Position numbers and translations under genes: made by a program
From: Promicromonospora sp049532985
GTDB taxonomy: Bacteria > Actinomycetota > Actinomycetes > Actinomycetales > Cellulomonadaceae
Assembly (NCBI RefSeq): GCF_049532985.1
Contig: NZ_CP186693.1
Span: 2,914,001 to 2,978,000 of the forward strand
Reading direction: 5' to 3'
DNA: 64,000 nt
Part shown: one piece after another, positions 33,754-42,652 of the stretch
How the letters are laid out: every line of letters starts with the position of its first letter
How positions within the stretch are numbered: the first letter of the stretch is position 1
Notes under the pieces: generated by a model
Seen by the model: the letters and a program-made list of their open reading frames with translations, nothing else
Database searches by the model: none
Told to the model about the DNA's origin: nothing

Positions 33754-36700
33754 TCAGGCGGTCACCGTCTCCCGGTCGCCCATGCGCTGGCTGATGAGCG
33801 TCGTGACGCCGTCGCCCCGCATGGTCACGCCGTACAGGGCGTCCGCGACCTCCATGGTGCGTTTCTGGTGCGTGATCACGATGAGCTGGCTGTCCTTCTG
33901 CAGCTCCTTGAAGATCTCGATGAGACGCCCGAGGTTCACGTCGTCGAGCGCCGCCTCGACCTCGTCCATGATGTAGAACGGGCTGGGCCGGGCCTTGAAG
34001 ATCGACACGAGGAACGCGACCGCCGCGAGCGAGCGCTCGCCGCCCGACAGCAGCGAGAGCCGCTTGACCTTCTTGCCGGCGGGCCGCGCCTCGACCTCGA
34101 TGCCGGTGGTCAGCAGGCTCTCCGGCTCCGTGAGCGTGAGCCTGCCCTCGCCGCCCGGGAACAGCCGCGGGAAGATCTCCAGGAACTTGGCGGCCGTGTC
34201 CTGGAACGCCTCGGCGAACACCTGCTGCACGCGCTCGTCGATGTCGTCGACGATCTGGAGCAGGTCCTCCCGCGACTTCTTCAGGTCCGCGAGCTGGTCG
34301 GTGAGGAACTGGTGCCGCTCCTCCAGGGCCGCGAACTCCTCCAGCGCGAGCGGGTTCACGGCGCCGATCCGCGACAGCGCCTTCTCGGCCTTGGCCAGCC
34401 GCGCCTCCTGCTCCTCGCGGACGTACGGGACCATCCGGTCGGGCTTCGGCTCGGCCGGTGCGGCCTCCTCGGCCCCCGCCTCGCCGTCCGGCGCCGGCTC
34501 CTCGGCGGGTTCCGCCCCGGCCGCCGCGACGACCACCGCGGTCGCCGCCGGGTCGTCGGGCCGCAGGCCCGCCTCGTGCAGGGCACGCGTCCGCGCGATG
34601 AGCGCGTCCTCGCGCGCGGCGGCGCCGCGCGGCAGCGGCGGGTCACCCGCGTACCGGATGGGGTTGCCCTCCTCGTCCCGCTCGACGACGGCGCGTCGCT
34701 TGCGGCCCCGGACCGCGACGTCCCCCTCGTAGACGGGGACCATCTGGTGCGGGCCGAACTCCTCCACGAGCACGTCGGGGTCGGTGCCCAGCTCCTCGGT
34801 CGCGCGGGTCTGGAGCTGCTCCAGGCGCAGCATCTGCTGCGCGCGGGCCACCTCGTCGCGGTGCGCCACGTCGGTCAGCTCACGCAGCTCGGCGGTGAGC
34901 GACTCGACGCTCCCGCGCACGGCCAGGAGCTGCTCCGACCCGGCGGCACGGGCCTCCTCGGCGGCGGCCTTCTCGGCCGTCGCCCGGTCGAGCGACCGCG
35001 CGATGGCCTCCAGCGCCACGGCGACGCCCTGCTGAACCTCCAGCGCCCGCGCCGCGTCGCGCTGTCGGGCCTCCTCGCGCTCGGCGGCGCGGGCACGGGC
35101 CTCTCGTTCCTGCTCGGCCGCCGCGACCAGCGCCTGCGCGCGGCCGGACACCGCGCGGGCCCGCTCCTCCGCCGTGCGCAGGGCCAGCCGTGCCTCGGTC
35201 TCACGCCCGCGCGCGGCGGTCGCGGCCTCGGCGGCGGCGTCCCGCTGGGCCTGCAGCTCGTCGACGGAGCCCTCGCCGTCGTCGGGCTCCTCCTCGGCGA
35301 TCGTCATGCGCTCGACGAGCGCCTCCAGCTCGAGCTCGTCCTCCGCGCGGCGCGTCTGCGCCTGCTCCAGCGCGGCGCGATGCCGGTCGGCCTCGGCCCG
35401 GGCGGCCCGGGCGGCGGCGCCCAGGGACCCGAGCTGCTCGGCGGCAGCGGCACGCGCGGCGTCGGCCTCCCCGAGGCGGGCCAGCGTCTCGTCGTAGCGT
35501 TCCTGGGCCGCGGCGCGCTCGGCGCGGGCGCGCTCCAGGTGCGCCGAGCCGTCGGCCTCCCGGGCCGCCGCCTCGTCGCGCGCCGCCTTCGCCTCGTCGA
35601 GCGCCGACTGCAGGTGCAGCACGCTGGGCGCGGCCGCCGACCCGCCCCAGGCGCGCGTGGCACCCAGCAGGTCGCCGGCCCGGGTCACCGCGACCACGGG
35701 CTGGTCACGCACGAGCACACGGGCACGCGCCAGGTCGTCCACCACGACGACGTCGCGCAGGATCGTCCGCAGCGCGGCCGACGCCGGGCCCGCGACCTGC
35801 ACCACGTCCGTGGCCCAGCGGGCGCCCGCGGGCAGCTCGACGTCGGGGCGGCCGGCCTCCGCGGCGGCGCCGCCCACGACCAGGCTGGCGCGGCCGGCGT
35901 CCTGGTCCCGGAGCAGCCGCAGCGCGTCCACGGCCTCGTCGACGCCCGCCACGGCCACGGCGTCCGCCACCGGGCCGAGCGCGGCGGCCACCGCGTCCTC
36001 GAAACCGGCCTCGATGCCCAGGAGCGCCGCGACCGAGCCGAGCACGCCTGCGTGGTCGGCGGCCAGCAGGGTGCCCGCGCCGTCCTTGCGGTCCAGGCTC
36101 AGCTCCAGTGCCTCGACCTTGGCGGCCGCCGCGCTGCGGTCCCGCTCCGCCGTGGTGACCTGCTCCTGGAGGTGGCGCACCTCGGCCTTGGCGAGCTCCA
36201 GCACCTCGGACGCCGCCTCGTGCGCGACGTCGAGCCCCTCCACGCCGTCCTCGCCGCCCCCGCCGACCTCGGCCTCCAGGGCGCCGAGCTCGCGCGAGGT
36301 CTCCTCGACCCGCTGCTCGGCCTCCAGCAGCGCCTCCCGCAGGCGGTCCAGCTCCGACTGCGCGGCCTCGACGCGGCTGCGGCGCGCGGCGACCTGGCCG
36401 GCCAGGCGCGCCAGGCCCTCGCGCCGGTCCGCGGCGGCGCGCAGCAGCGCCGCGTGCGACCGCTCGGCGGCCTGCGCGGCCGCTTCGGCCTCCGCGCGGG
36501 CGTCGACGGCGGTCTCCACGACCTCGCGGGCCATCTCGACCTCGGTGACCAGCTCCTCCTCGCTGGCGCGGGCACGGGCCGCCTGGGCCTCGAGGTCGTC
36601 CGGGTCCTGGCCCTGGTGCGCGGGCTCGGCGGTGCCGAGCAGGCGGGCGCGCTCCCCGGCCAGGGACTGCAGGCTGCGCAGCCGCTCACGCGTCTGGGAC

Positions 36701-37578
36701 AGTGCGAAGACCGTGTCCCCGGCCTGGCTGACCTGCTGCGACTCGGCCGACATCGCGGCCTCCAGCCGGGCCAGGGTGCCACGGGCCTCGGTGAGCGCGG
36801 CCTCCGTCTCGGCCTGCCGCTGCTTGAGCGACCGCTCGTCGGCGAGCTCCTGCTCGAGCTGGGCGGTGAGCTGGGCCAGGTCGTCGGCGAGCAGGCGGGC
36901 CTTGGCGTCGCGCAGGTCCCGCTGCACGGTCTGGGCCTTGCGCGCGGCCTCGGCCTGCCGGCCGAGCGGTCCGAGCTGCCGCCGCAGCTCGGCGGTCAGG
37001 TCGCCCAGGCGCGCGAGGTTGCCCTGCATCGCGTCGAGCTTGCGCAGCGCCTTCTCCTTGCGCTTGCGGTGCTTGAGGACCCCGGCGGCCTCCTCGATGA
37101 AGCCGCGCCGTTCCTCGGGGGTGGCACGCAGGACGGCGTCGAGCTGTCCCTGCCCCACCACGACGTGCATCTCGCGGCCGATGCCGGAGTCGCTCAGCAG
37201 CTCCTGGATGTCCAGCAGGCGGCAGCTGTTGCCGTTGATCGCGTACTCGGAACCGCCGCTGCGGAACAGCGTGCGCGAGATCGTCACCTCGGTGTAGTCG
37301 ATCGGCAGCGCCCCGTCGGTGTTGTCGATCGTGAGGGAGACCTCGGCACGGCCCAGGGGCGCGCGGCCGGACGTGCCGGCGAAGATGACGTCGTCCATCT
37401 TGCCGCCGCGCAGCGACTTGGCGCCCTGCTCACCCATGACCCAGGCCAGGGCGTCGACCACGTTCGACTTGCCGGAGCCGTTGGGGCCCACCACGCAGGT
37501 GATGCCCGGCTCCAGCTCAAGGGTGGTCGCCGACGCGAAGGACTTGAATCCCCGGAGCGTGAGCGTCTTGAGGTGCAC
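33754..37578 (-). CDS. smc: Chromosome segregation ATPase SMC
   Basis: A 1274-residue SMC. The N-terminal head has Walker A VVGPNGSGKSNVVDALAW (about residues 26-43). Long coiled coils flank a hinge near 500-650 (DHAGVLGSVAALLGIEAGFE, VVVDDLARARVLV). The C-terminal head has the ABC signature LSGGERSLAAVAFL and Walker B FYIMDEVEAALDD. An acidic, Ala/Glu/Pro-rich insertion (EPAEEPAPDGEAGAEEAAP) lies near 1035-1065 in the second coiled coil. The GTG start 37578 is preceded by TAGGCT with a 6-nt gap, so it is probably leaderless. It partners ScpAB, not in this window. Confidence 0.96.
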   Translation of the reverse strand: MHLKTLTLRGFKSFASATTLELEPGITCVVGPNGSGKSNVVDALAWVMGEQGAKSLRGGKMDDVIFAGTSGRAPLGRAEVSLTIDNTDGALPIDYTEVTISRTLFRSGGSEYAINGNSCRLLDIQELLSDSGIGREMHVVVGQGQLDAVLRATPEERRGFIEEAAGVLKHRKRKEKALRKLDAMQGNLARLGDLTAELRRQLGPLGRQAEAARKAQTVQRDLRDAKARLLADDLAQLTAQLEQELADERSLKQRQAETEAALTEARGTLARLEAAMSAESQQVSQAGDTVFALSQTRERLRSLQSLAGERARLLGTAEPAHQGQDPDDLEAQAARARASEEELVTEVEMAREVVETAVDARAEAEAAAQAAERSHAALLRAAADRREGLARLAGQVAARRSRVEAAQSELDRLREALLEAEQRVEETSRELGALEAEVGGGGEDGVEGLDVAHEAASEVLELAKAEVRHLQEQVTTAERDRSAAAAKVEALELSLDRKDGAGTLLAADHAGVLGSVAALLGIEAGFEDAVAAALGPVADAVAVAGVDEAVDALRLLRDQDAGRASLVVGGAAAEAGRPDVELPAGARWATDVVQVAGPASAALRTILRDVVVVDDLARARVLVRDQPVVAVTRAGDLLGATRAWGGSAAAPSVLHLQSALDEAKAARDEAAAREADGSAHLERARAERAAAQERYDETLARLGEADAARAAAAEQLGSLGAAARAARAEADRHRAALEQAQTRRAEDELELEALVERMTIAEEEPDDGEGSVDELQAQRDAAAEAATAARGRETEARLALRTAEERARAVSGRAQALVAAAEQEREARARAAEREEARQRDAARALEVQQGVAVALEAIARSLDRATAEKAAAEEARAAGSEQLLAVRGSVESLTAELRELTDVAHRDEVARAQQMLRLEQLQTRATEELGTDPDVLVEEFGPHQMVPVYEGDVAVRGRKRRAVVERDEEGNPIRYAGDPPLPRGAAAREDALIARTRALHEAGLRPDDPAATAVVVAAAGAEPAEEPAPDGEAGAEEAAPAEPKPDRMVPYVREEQEARLAKAEKALSRIGAVNPLALEEFAALEERHQFLTDQLADLKKSREDLLQIVDDIDERVQQVFAEAFQDTAAKFLEIFPRLFPGGEGRLTLTEPESLLTTGIEVEARPAGKKVKRLSLLSGGERSLAAVAFLVSIFKARPSPFYIMDEVEAALDDVNLGRLIEIFKELQKDSQLIVITHQKRTMEVADALYGVTMRGDGVTTLISQRMGDRETVTA

Positions 37579-37584
37579 TGGGTG

Positions 37585-37590
37585 AGCCTA
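37585..37590 (-). promoter_or_regulatory. Leaderless -10 element of smc
   Basis: TAGGCT on the minus strand ends 6 nt before the GTG start at 37578. There is no purine-rich ribosome site between them. Transcription would begin at or next to the start codon. Confidence 0.5.
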
Positions 37591-37637
37591 ACTGTGGATA
37601 CGGGTTGAACGTCGGACATACGGCGGATGTACGCCGA

Positions 37638-37699
37638 AGCAGAGCGTCCGTCCGGGACGCGCGGACGACGCCACGCACGTCCCGGACGGACGCTCTGCT
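37638..37699. repeat. Perfect 22-bp inverted repeat with 18-nt loop between smc and ndk
   Basis: Arms 37638-37659 (AGCAGAGCGTCCGTCCGGGA plus CG) and 37678-37699 are exact complements. The loop size equals that of the 27-bp hairpin at 3960, though the sequences differ. smc (upstream end) and ndk (downstream) are both on the minus strand, so the hairpin lies between the ndk stop and the smc start. No T-run follows. Terminator of ndk is the plain reading. Confidence 0.75.
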
Positions 37700-37742
37700 C
37701 CTACGGTCCGACAGGTCAGCGGCCGCGCCGTCCTGCGGGGCC

Positions 37743-38216
37743 TCAGCCCAGCTCGGGGAACCAGAGGGCGATCTCGCGGGCGGCGGACTCGGCCGAGTCC
37801 GAACCGTGCACCAGGTTCTGCTGCACCTTCGTGCCCCAGTCGCGGCCCAGGTCGCCGCGGATCGTGCCGGGGAGGGCGTCGGTCGGGTTGGTGGCGCCGG
37901 CCAGGGAACGGAAGCCCGGGATCACGCCCTCGCCCTCGGCCACGACGGCCAGGACCGGGCCCGACATCATGAACTCGACCAGGGGGCCGTAGAACGGCTT
38001 GCCCTCGTGCTCGGCGTAGTGCGCGGCCAGCAGCTCGGCGGTGGCGTCCTTGAGCTGCACGGCGCGCAGCGTGTAGCCCTTGGCCTCGATGCGGCGCAGG
38101 ATCTCCCCCGACAGGCCACGGCGCACGCCGTCCGGCTTGACGAGGACGAGGGTGCGCTCGGCCACGGGCTGCGTCGAGGCCTCCGTGGGCAGGGTCTTCT
38201 CTGCGACGTCGGTCAT
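37743..38216 (-). CDS. ndk: Nucleoside diphosphate kinase
   Basis: A 157-residue enzyme that balances NTP and dNTP pools by ping-pong phosphate transfer. The phosphohistidine lies in NLVHGSDSAESA. RTLVLVKPDGVRRGL and GPVLAVVAEGEGVI are family segments. It has an N-terminal extension of about 20 residues (MTDVAEKTLPTEASTQPVAE) before the core. Start ATG 38216. A hairpin at 38242-38285 separates it from DUF4233, its usual neighbour. Confidence 0.95.
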   Translation of the reverse strand: MTDVAEKTLPTEASTQPVAERTLVLVKPDGVRRGLSGEILRRIEAKGYTLRAVQLKDATAELLAAHYAEHEGKPFYGPLVEFMMSGPVLAVVAEGEGVIPGFRSLAGATNPTDALPGTIRGDLGRDWGTKVQQNLVHGSDSAESAAREIALWFPELG

Positions 38217-38241
38217 GACGCCCACCTTATCGGGCTCCAGA

Positions 38242-38285
38242 GGTGCGGACGCTCAGGTCACCGGGGTGACCCGAGCGTCCGCACC
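38242..38285. terminator. 20-bp hairpin between DUF4233 and ndk
   Basis: GGTGCGGACGCTC, one unpaired base, GGTCACC, loop GG, then the complement. Thirteen plus seven pairs with one mismatch. The inner core (A)GGTCACC-GG-GGTGACC is shared with the palindrome at 43760-43795. It lies 6 nt after the DUF4233 stop. Confidence 0.75.
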
Positions 38286-38291
38286 TGCGCC

Positions 38292-38732
38292 TCAGGAGGC
38301 GTTCGGCGCCGTCTCCGGGTGGGCGGCGTCGTACTCCGCCCGTTCGCGGTCCACGCGCGCGCCCAGGCGCAGCGCGTAGACCCACAGCACCACGAAGATG
38401 CCGCCGACGAGGAACATCATCGGCACCAGCAGGCCCATGGCGAGCACGGGCACCTGGGCGACCGTCCCTGCCGCCCGGCCGGCCGGCGTGCCCTGGGCCC
38501 GGGACAGCACGAGCAGCACCAGGACCAGGACGCCGCCCAGCACCCAGATCACCGCGCTCGACTCGATACGCAGGGGCCCGCGCCCGAAGTCCGAGTCGCG
38601 CAGGCCCCACACCGCGAGCGTCGCGAACAGCACGAGGAACACCTCGAGCAGCAGCGTGGTGGACGTGAACTGCACCAGTGCGGACTTCTTGGGCCTGATG
38701 CGGTCGCCGGGGGCGGGTCGGTCCTTGCTCAC
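38292..38732 (-). CDS. DUF4233 membrane protein
   Basis: A 146-residue protein with four membrane helices (TTLLLEVFLVLFATLAVWGL, AVIWVLGGVLVLVLLVL, VPVLAMGLLVPMMFLVGG, FVVLWVYAL). It matches the actinobacterial DUF4233 family, usually located between folC and ndk. Here ndk is downstream as expected, but folC is 5.1 kb away. Its GTG start at 38732 overlaps the stop of the MFS drug exporter (GTGA), so it now appears translationally coupled to that gene. Function is unknown. Confidence 0.85.
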   Translation of the reverse strand: MSKDRPAPGDRIRPKKSALVQFTSTTLLLEVFLVLFATLAVWGLRDSDFGRGPLRIESSAVIWVLGGVLVLVLLVLSRAQGTPAGRAAGTVAQVPVLAMGLLVPMMFLVGGIFVVLWVYALRLGARVDRERAEYDAAHPETAPNAS

Positions 38733-40414
38733 CGGTCCAGGATATCCGTCTCCTTGCGACCGGGGACCGGGTCCGTCCCGGGCTCGGCGGCGGGGACGGC
38801 GTCGGCGTCCGGCACAGGGGCCGCCGCGGGCGTGCCCGCACCCTCCACGACCGCCTCGCCGCGAGCGACCATCCCGGCCTCGTTGGAGAGCTTGACCTCC
38901 TTGAGGAACAGCGCGAGCACCAGGCCCACGACGACCAGCGGCACCAGGTACCAGAACGCCGGGGCGAGCGAGTCGGCGAACGCGTCGACGACGCCGCTGC
39001 GCAGGGGCTCGGGGAGCTGCTCCACGATCTGCGGGGTCAGGCTGGACCCACCACCCGCGGGCACCGCCCCCTCGGGCAGCCCCGCGAAGACCTCACCCAG
39101 GTTGTCCGCCAGGCGCGAGGTGAACACCGTGGTGAACGCCGCCGTACCGACGGCGGCACCGATCTCGCGGAAGAAGTTGTTCGACGACGTCGCCGTGCCC
39201 AGCTCGTGCGGGTCCACCGAGTTCTGCACCGCGAGCACGATGGTCTGCATGATCAGACCCATGCCGGCGCCGAGCACGAAGATCATCGCGCCGAAGAGCC
39301 ACAGCGACATGCCACCCTCGAGACGGGTCAGCCAGATCATGCCGAGGATCGTGACGGCGAGGCCGACCACGGGGTACATCTTGTAGCGGCCCGTCTTGGA
39401 GATCGCGAAGCCGGAGACGATCGAGGTCAGCATCACGCCGGCCATCATCGGGAGCATCAGCAGGCCGGACTCCGTGACGCCGGCGCCGGCGGACATCTGC
39501 AGGAACGTCGGCAGCATCGCCATGGCGGAGAACATGCCCATGCCGAGCACCAGGCCGATGAGCGTGGTGATGGTGAAGGTGCGGTTCTTGAACAGCCGCA
39601 GCGGGATGAGCGGCTCCGCCACCCGGTTCTCGATGAGGATGAACAGGCCGACCATGACGGCGGTGCCCAGCAGCACGCCCAGCAGCGTCGGGTCGGACCA
39701 GTCGTAGCCGTCGTGGCCGAGCGACTCCCAGCTCGTCAGCAGCACGATGCCGGTGGTGCCGAGCGCCATGGTGAGGATGCCGCCCCAGTCGGTGGGCCGG
39801 CCCGAGCGGTGCGAGGGCAGCTTGAGCGCGAAGTAGGCGATGAACCAGGCGGCGATGCCGATCGGCACGTTGATCCAGAAGGTCCAGCGCCAGCCGGGAC
39901 CGTCCGTGAGCCAGCCGCCGAGCAGCGGGCCGGCGACGGCGGAGATGCCGAACAGGGCGCCCATCGGGCCCATGTACTTGCCGCGGTCGGACGCCGGGAT
40001 GATGTCGGCGATGATCGCCTGCGACAGGATCATCAGGCCACCGCCGCCGAGGCCCTGCACGGCGCGCCAGGCCACGAGGGCCTCGAACGACTGCGCCATG
40101 CCGCCGCCGAGCGAGGCGACCACGAACAGGCCGACCGCCACGAGGAACGGCCAGCGCCGCCCGTAGAGGTCACCGAACTTCCCGTAGAGCGGCATGGCGA
40201 TCGCGATCGCCAGGATGTAGGCGGTGATGACCCAGCCCTGGTGCTCCACGCCGTTCAGCTCGCCCACGATGGTGGGCATCGCGGTGCCGACGATGGTCTG
40301 GTCCAGGGAGGACAGGAACATGGAGGCCATCAGGGCCCCGAAGATCAGCCAGATCGTGCGCTGGTTGAGGACGACCAGCGGCTTGTCCGGCGCCGTGGCG
40401 ACGGCGTGGCTCAT
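38729..40414 (-). CDS. DHA2-family (14-helix) MFS multidrug exporter
   Basis: A 561-residue drug:proton antiporter of the EmrB/QacA type. SLDQTIVGTAMPTIV in helix 1 is the DHA2 motif D1. GKFGDLYGRRWPFL is motif A and the LVAWRAVQGLGGGGLMIL segment is motif B. The GPLLGGWLTDGPGWRWTFWINVPIG segment (split as GPLLGGWLTD and WRWTFWINVP) is motif C. The C-terminus is a 60-residue Ala/Pro/Asp-rich tail. The TetR gene precedes it by 54 nt in the same orientation. Its stop overlaps the DUF4233 start. Confidence 0.92.
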   Translation of the reverse strand: MSHAVATAPDKPLVVLNQRTIWLIFGALMASMFLSSLDQTIVGTAMPTIVGELNGVEHQGWVITAYILAIAIAMPLYGKFGDLYGRRWPFLVAVGLFVVASLGGGMAQSFEALVAWRAVQGLGGGGLMILSQAIIADIIPASDRGKYMGPMGALFGISAVAGPLLGGWLTDGPGWRWTFWINVPIGIAAWFIAYFALKLPSHRSGRPTDWGGILTMALGTTGIVLLTSWESLGHDGYDWSDPTLLGVLLGTAVMVGLFILIENRVAEPLIPLRLFKNRTFTITTLIGLVLGMGMFSAMAMLPTFLQMSAGAGVTESGLLMLPMMAGVMLTSIVSGFAISKTGRYKMYPVVGLAVTILGMIWLTRLEGGMSLWLFGAMIFVLGAGMGLIMQTIVLAVQNSVDPHELGTATSSNNFFREIGAAVGTAAFTTVFTSRLADNLGEVFAGLPEGAVPAGGGSSLTPQIVEQLPEPLRSGVVDAFADSLAPAFWYLVPLVVVGLVLALFLKEVKLSNEAGMVARGEAVVEGAGTPAAAPVPDADAVPAAEPGTDPVPGRKETDILDR

Positions 40415-40468
40415 GGGTGACGCCTTTCTGGGGATCAGGTCGTGCGAGGTGCGGGACGAGGAGGAGGT

Positions 40469-41161
40469 TCAGTCGAGGTCGCGTGCGACGACGTCGACGA
40501 GCTGCGCGACGGTGCCGGGCAGGTGGTCGGCCGGGCTGCCGGTGTAGCCGGCGTGCTCCCAGGCGACGAGCGAGGTGCGCAGGAGGAGCAGGACGAGCAT
40601 CGTCAGCAGCTCGGTGTCGGTGCTGAACGGGGTGTGCGCCCGCCGGGCCTCGAAGAGCTCGACGAGCTGGTTCTTGTGCCGGTCCATCCAGACCACGTGG
40701 CGGCGCAGGAGACGCGGCTCGTGCTGCATCAGGTCCATGGCCCGCTTCACCCGGTCGTGGGCCTCGTCGGCCGTGGCGAGCAGGGCGGCGACCAGTGCCT
40801 CCAGGTCGGACAGCAGGCGTCCCGTGGGACCGCCTTCCACGAACGTCCGGACGACGGCCTCCGGCAGCCCGGCGTCCTCCGCGCCGATCACGGCGTCGTC
40901 CTTCGACTCGAAGTAGTTGAAGAAGGTGCGGGGCGAGACGCCTGCCTCGGCGCTGATCATCTCGACGGTGACCGCGTCGAAGCCGTGCTCCGCGACGAGC
41001 TGCTGCGCGGCGTCGATCAGGGCCAGGCGGCGCGCGCGCTTCTTGCGCTCACGCAGCCCCTGTTCGGCCGGCGACCCCTCGAGCGCCCCGGCGAGCTCGC
41101 GCAGGCCGGGGCCTGACGTGTCCGCGGGCGCGACGGACTCGCGCGAGGAGGTGGAAACCAT
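40469..41161 (-). CDS. TetR-family repressor
   Basis: A 230-residue regulator with a 45-residue hydrophilic leader before the TetR DNA-binding domain (LIDAAQQLVAEHGFDAVTVE, then AGVSPRTFFNYFESKDDAV). The ligand-binding domain has a MLVLLLLRTSLVAWEH helix. Start ATG 41161. It lies upstream of the DHA2 exporter in the same orientation. A TTCTTGC/GCAAAAA inverted repeat at 41169-41189 touches its start, so autoregulation together with the exporter is expected. Confidence 0.9.
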   Translation of the reverse strand: MVSTSSRESVAPADTSGPGLRELAGALEGSPAEQGLRERKKRARRLALIDAAQQLVAEHGFDAVTVEMISAEAGVSPRTFFNYFESKDDAVIGAEDAGLPEAVVRTFVEGGPTGRLLSDLEALVAALLATADEAHDRVKRAMDLMQHEPRLLRRHVVWMDRHKNQLVELFEARRAHTPFSTDTELLTMLVLLLLRTSLVAWEHAGYTGSPADHLPGTVAQLVDVVARDLD

Positions 41162-41168
41162 GCCTCAA

Positions 41169-41189
41169 TTCTTGCACCCCGCGCAAAAA
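41169..41189. promoter_or_regulatory. TetR operator candidate TTCTTGC-N7-GCAAAAA
   Basis: Seven-base arms match at six positions around a 7-bp centre. A third GCAAAAA half-site follows at 41200-41206. The block is much more AT-rich than the neighbourhood and lies 8 bp before the tetR start codon. Confidence 0.55.
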
Positions 41190-41219
41190 TTCATCAACTG
41201 CAAAAAGATGAGACGGGCG

Positions 41220-41945
41220 TCACACCTCGCCGAAGCCTCCGTCGATCATCTCGACCACCGTGGCTACCGCCTCGGCAGCGCGCTCCCCCGTGGCCTCCAC
41301 CCACAGCTCGCGCCCCTGCGTGGCGCCGAGCGCCATGAGCTGCAGCACGCTGGAGGCGTCCACGCCGTCGATGGTCACGGCCGCACCGAGCTCGGCCACC
41401 TTGCGCGACACGAGCGCCGCCGGCCGCGCGTGCAGGCCCAGCGGGTTGCGCACCGTCACGGTGCGCGACGTGGCGCTCTCCGCGTCCGGCGCACCGGCCG
41501 GCTGCGGCGCCTGCGCCGCCTCGATCGCAGCGAACATCGACGCCGACGCGGTGGCCGACTCCAGCACGGCGGCCCGGTCCGCACCGCCGTGCGCCGTCAC
41601 CGCTGCCGCGACCGCGCCCTCCACGAACGGGGCCCGCGCCAGCACCACGTGCTCGGCCAGGGCGTCGTCCAGCTCCAGGGCCGCCTCCACCGTGAGCACC
41701 GACGACCCGAGGTCCCCGAGCACGACGACGCCGCCCCCGCCCGGCGCCGCGGCGTCGTCCAGGGCCGTCAGGATCTCCGCCAGCGCCTTCTGCACCGCGT
41801 CGAGCGAGGTGCCCAGGCCGCCGTCGGGGCCGCCGCCCACGCCACGCACCAGCACGTCGGGCGCCATCTGCCCGGCGAGCTCCGCGGCGCCGCGGGCCAG
41901 GTCCGCGGAGTGGGAGACGAGCAGCAGGGCCACGCGCGCCGTCAT
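41220..41945 (-). CDS. dhaM: Dihydroxyacetone kinase phosphodonor subunit DhaM (EIIA-HPr fusion)
   Basis: A 241-residue protein. The N-terminal EIIA-Man-type domain begins VALLLVSHSADLARG with the phospho-His, and contains GGVVVLGDLGSSVLT. The C-terminal HPr domain has NPLGLHARPAALVSRKV with its phospho-His. Family knowledge: DhaM relays phosphate from PEP through enzyme I and HPr to ADP bound on DhaL. The enzyme I domain present in E. coli DhaM is missing, so a separate PTS enzyme I is required. Its ATG overlaps the dhaL stop by 4 nt (ATGA). Confidence 0.93.
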   Translation of the reverse strand: MTARVALLLVSHSADLARGAAELAGQMAPDVLVRGVGGGPDGGLGTSLDAVQKALAEILTALDDAAAPGGGGVVVLGDLGSSVLTVEAALELDDALAEHVVLARAPFVEGAVAAAVTAHGGADRAAVLESATASASMFAAIEAAQAPQPAGAPDAESATSRTVTVRNPLGLHARPAALVSRKVAELGAAVTIDGVDASSVLQLMALGATQGRELWVEATGERAAEAVATVVEMIDGGFGEV

Positions 41946-42631
41946 GCGACGTCGTGGGGGTCGGCGGGCGCGGCATCCGGGGCGGACAGGGCCGCGGCCA
42001 TCGCGGCGCCCAGCACCAGCGCGGTGGACCGGGCACCGGGGTCCTCGTGCCCCGCGCTGCGCTCACCCAGGTAGGAGGCACGGCCCTTGGTCGCGATCAT
42101 GGGGATGGTGCCGGTCGCCGCCGAGTCGGCGGCCTCCGCCGCCGCCCGCAGCACGTCCACCTCGGAACCGCCGCCGCCCGCCGCGGCCTCGGCCGCCTCG
42201 ACGGCCGCGTGCCACGCGTCCACCATCGTCTTCTCCCCCACCGTCGCCTTGCCGCGCGAGGTCACGCCCTCCAGCGCGGCCTCCAGCACCGCGACGACCA
42301 CGGGCGGGTCGATCCGCGGCCGGCCCGACACCTTCGCCGCGCGCAGGTACGCCGTCCCGTACAGCGGGCCTGACGCACCGCCCACGGTGGACATCAGCGT
42401 GGTCGCCACGAGCTTGAGCACGTCGCCGACCGTCCGCTCGTCACCGGCGCCCTGGTCGGCCGCGGCGTCGTCCAGACGCGCCACCACCGCCTGGAAGCCG
42501 CGGTGCATGTTCTCGCCGTGGTCGCCGTCGCCGATCTGCCGGTCGAGCTCGGTGAGCTCGTCCTTCGCGTCCGCCACGGCATCCGCCGTGCGGCGGACCC
42601 ATCGCTCCGCCCAGTCCGCGTCCAACGCCAT
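41942..42631 (-). CDS. dhaL: Dihydroxyacetone kinase ADP-binding subunit DhaL
   Basis: A 229-residue helical-barrel subunit that holds ADP/ATP through two Mg ions. RQIGDGDHGENMHRGF supplies the Asp ligands and TLMSTVGGASGPLYGTAYL the nucleotide loop. The C-terminal helix carries the rest of the barrel. Start ATG 42631, 21 nt after dhaK. It forms the dhaKLM operon with its neighbours on the minus strand. Confidence 0.94.
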   Translation of the reverse strand: MALDADWAERWVRRTADAVADAKDELTELDRQIGDGDHGENMHRGFQAVVARLDDAAADQGAGDERTVGDVLKLVATTLMSTVGGASGPLYGTAYLRAAKVSGRPRIDPPVVVAVLEAALEGVTSRGKATVGEKTMVDAWHAAVEAAEAAAGGGGSEVDVLRAAAEAADSAATGTIPMIATKGRASYLGERSAGHEDPGARSTALVLGAAMAAALSAPDAAPADPHDVA

Positions 42632-42652
42632 GTCCGCCAGCCCTTTCCTGTC

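Noticed and set aside
31783..37608. A 1941-codon open frame antisense to smc and ftsY
   Set aside because: It is a codon-bias shadow of a very GC-rich gene; its product is low-complexity and matches no family, while smc is certain.
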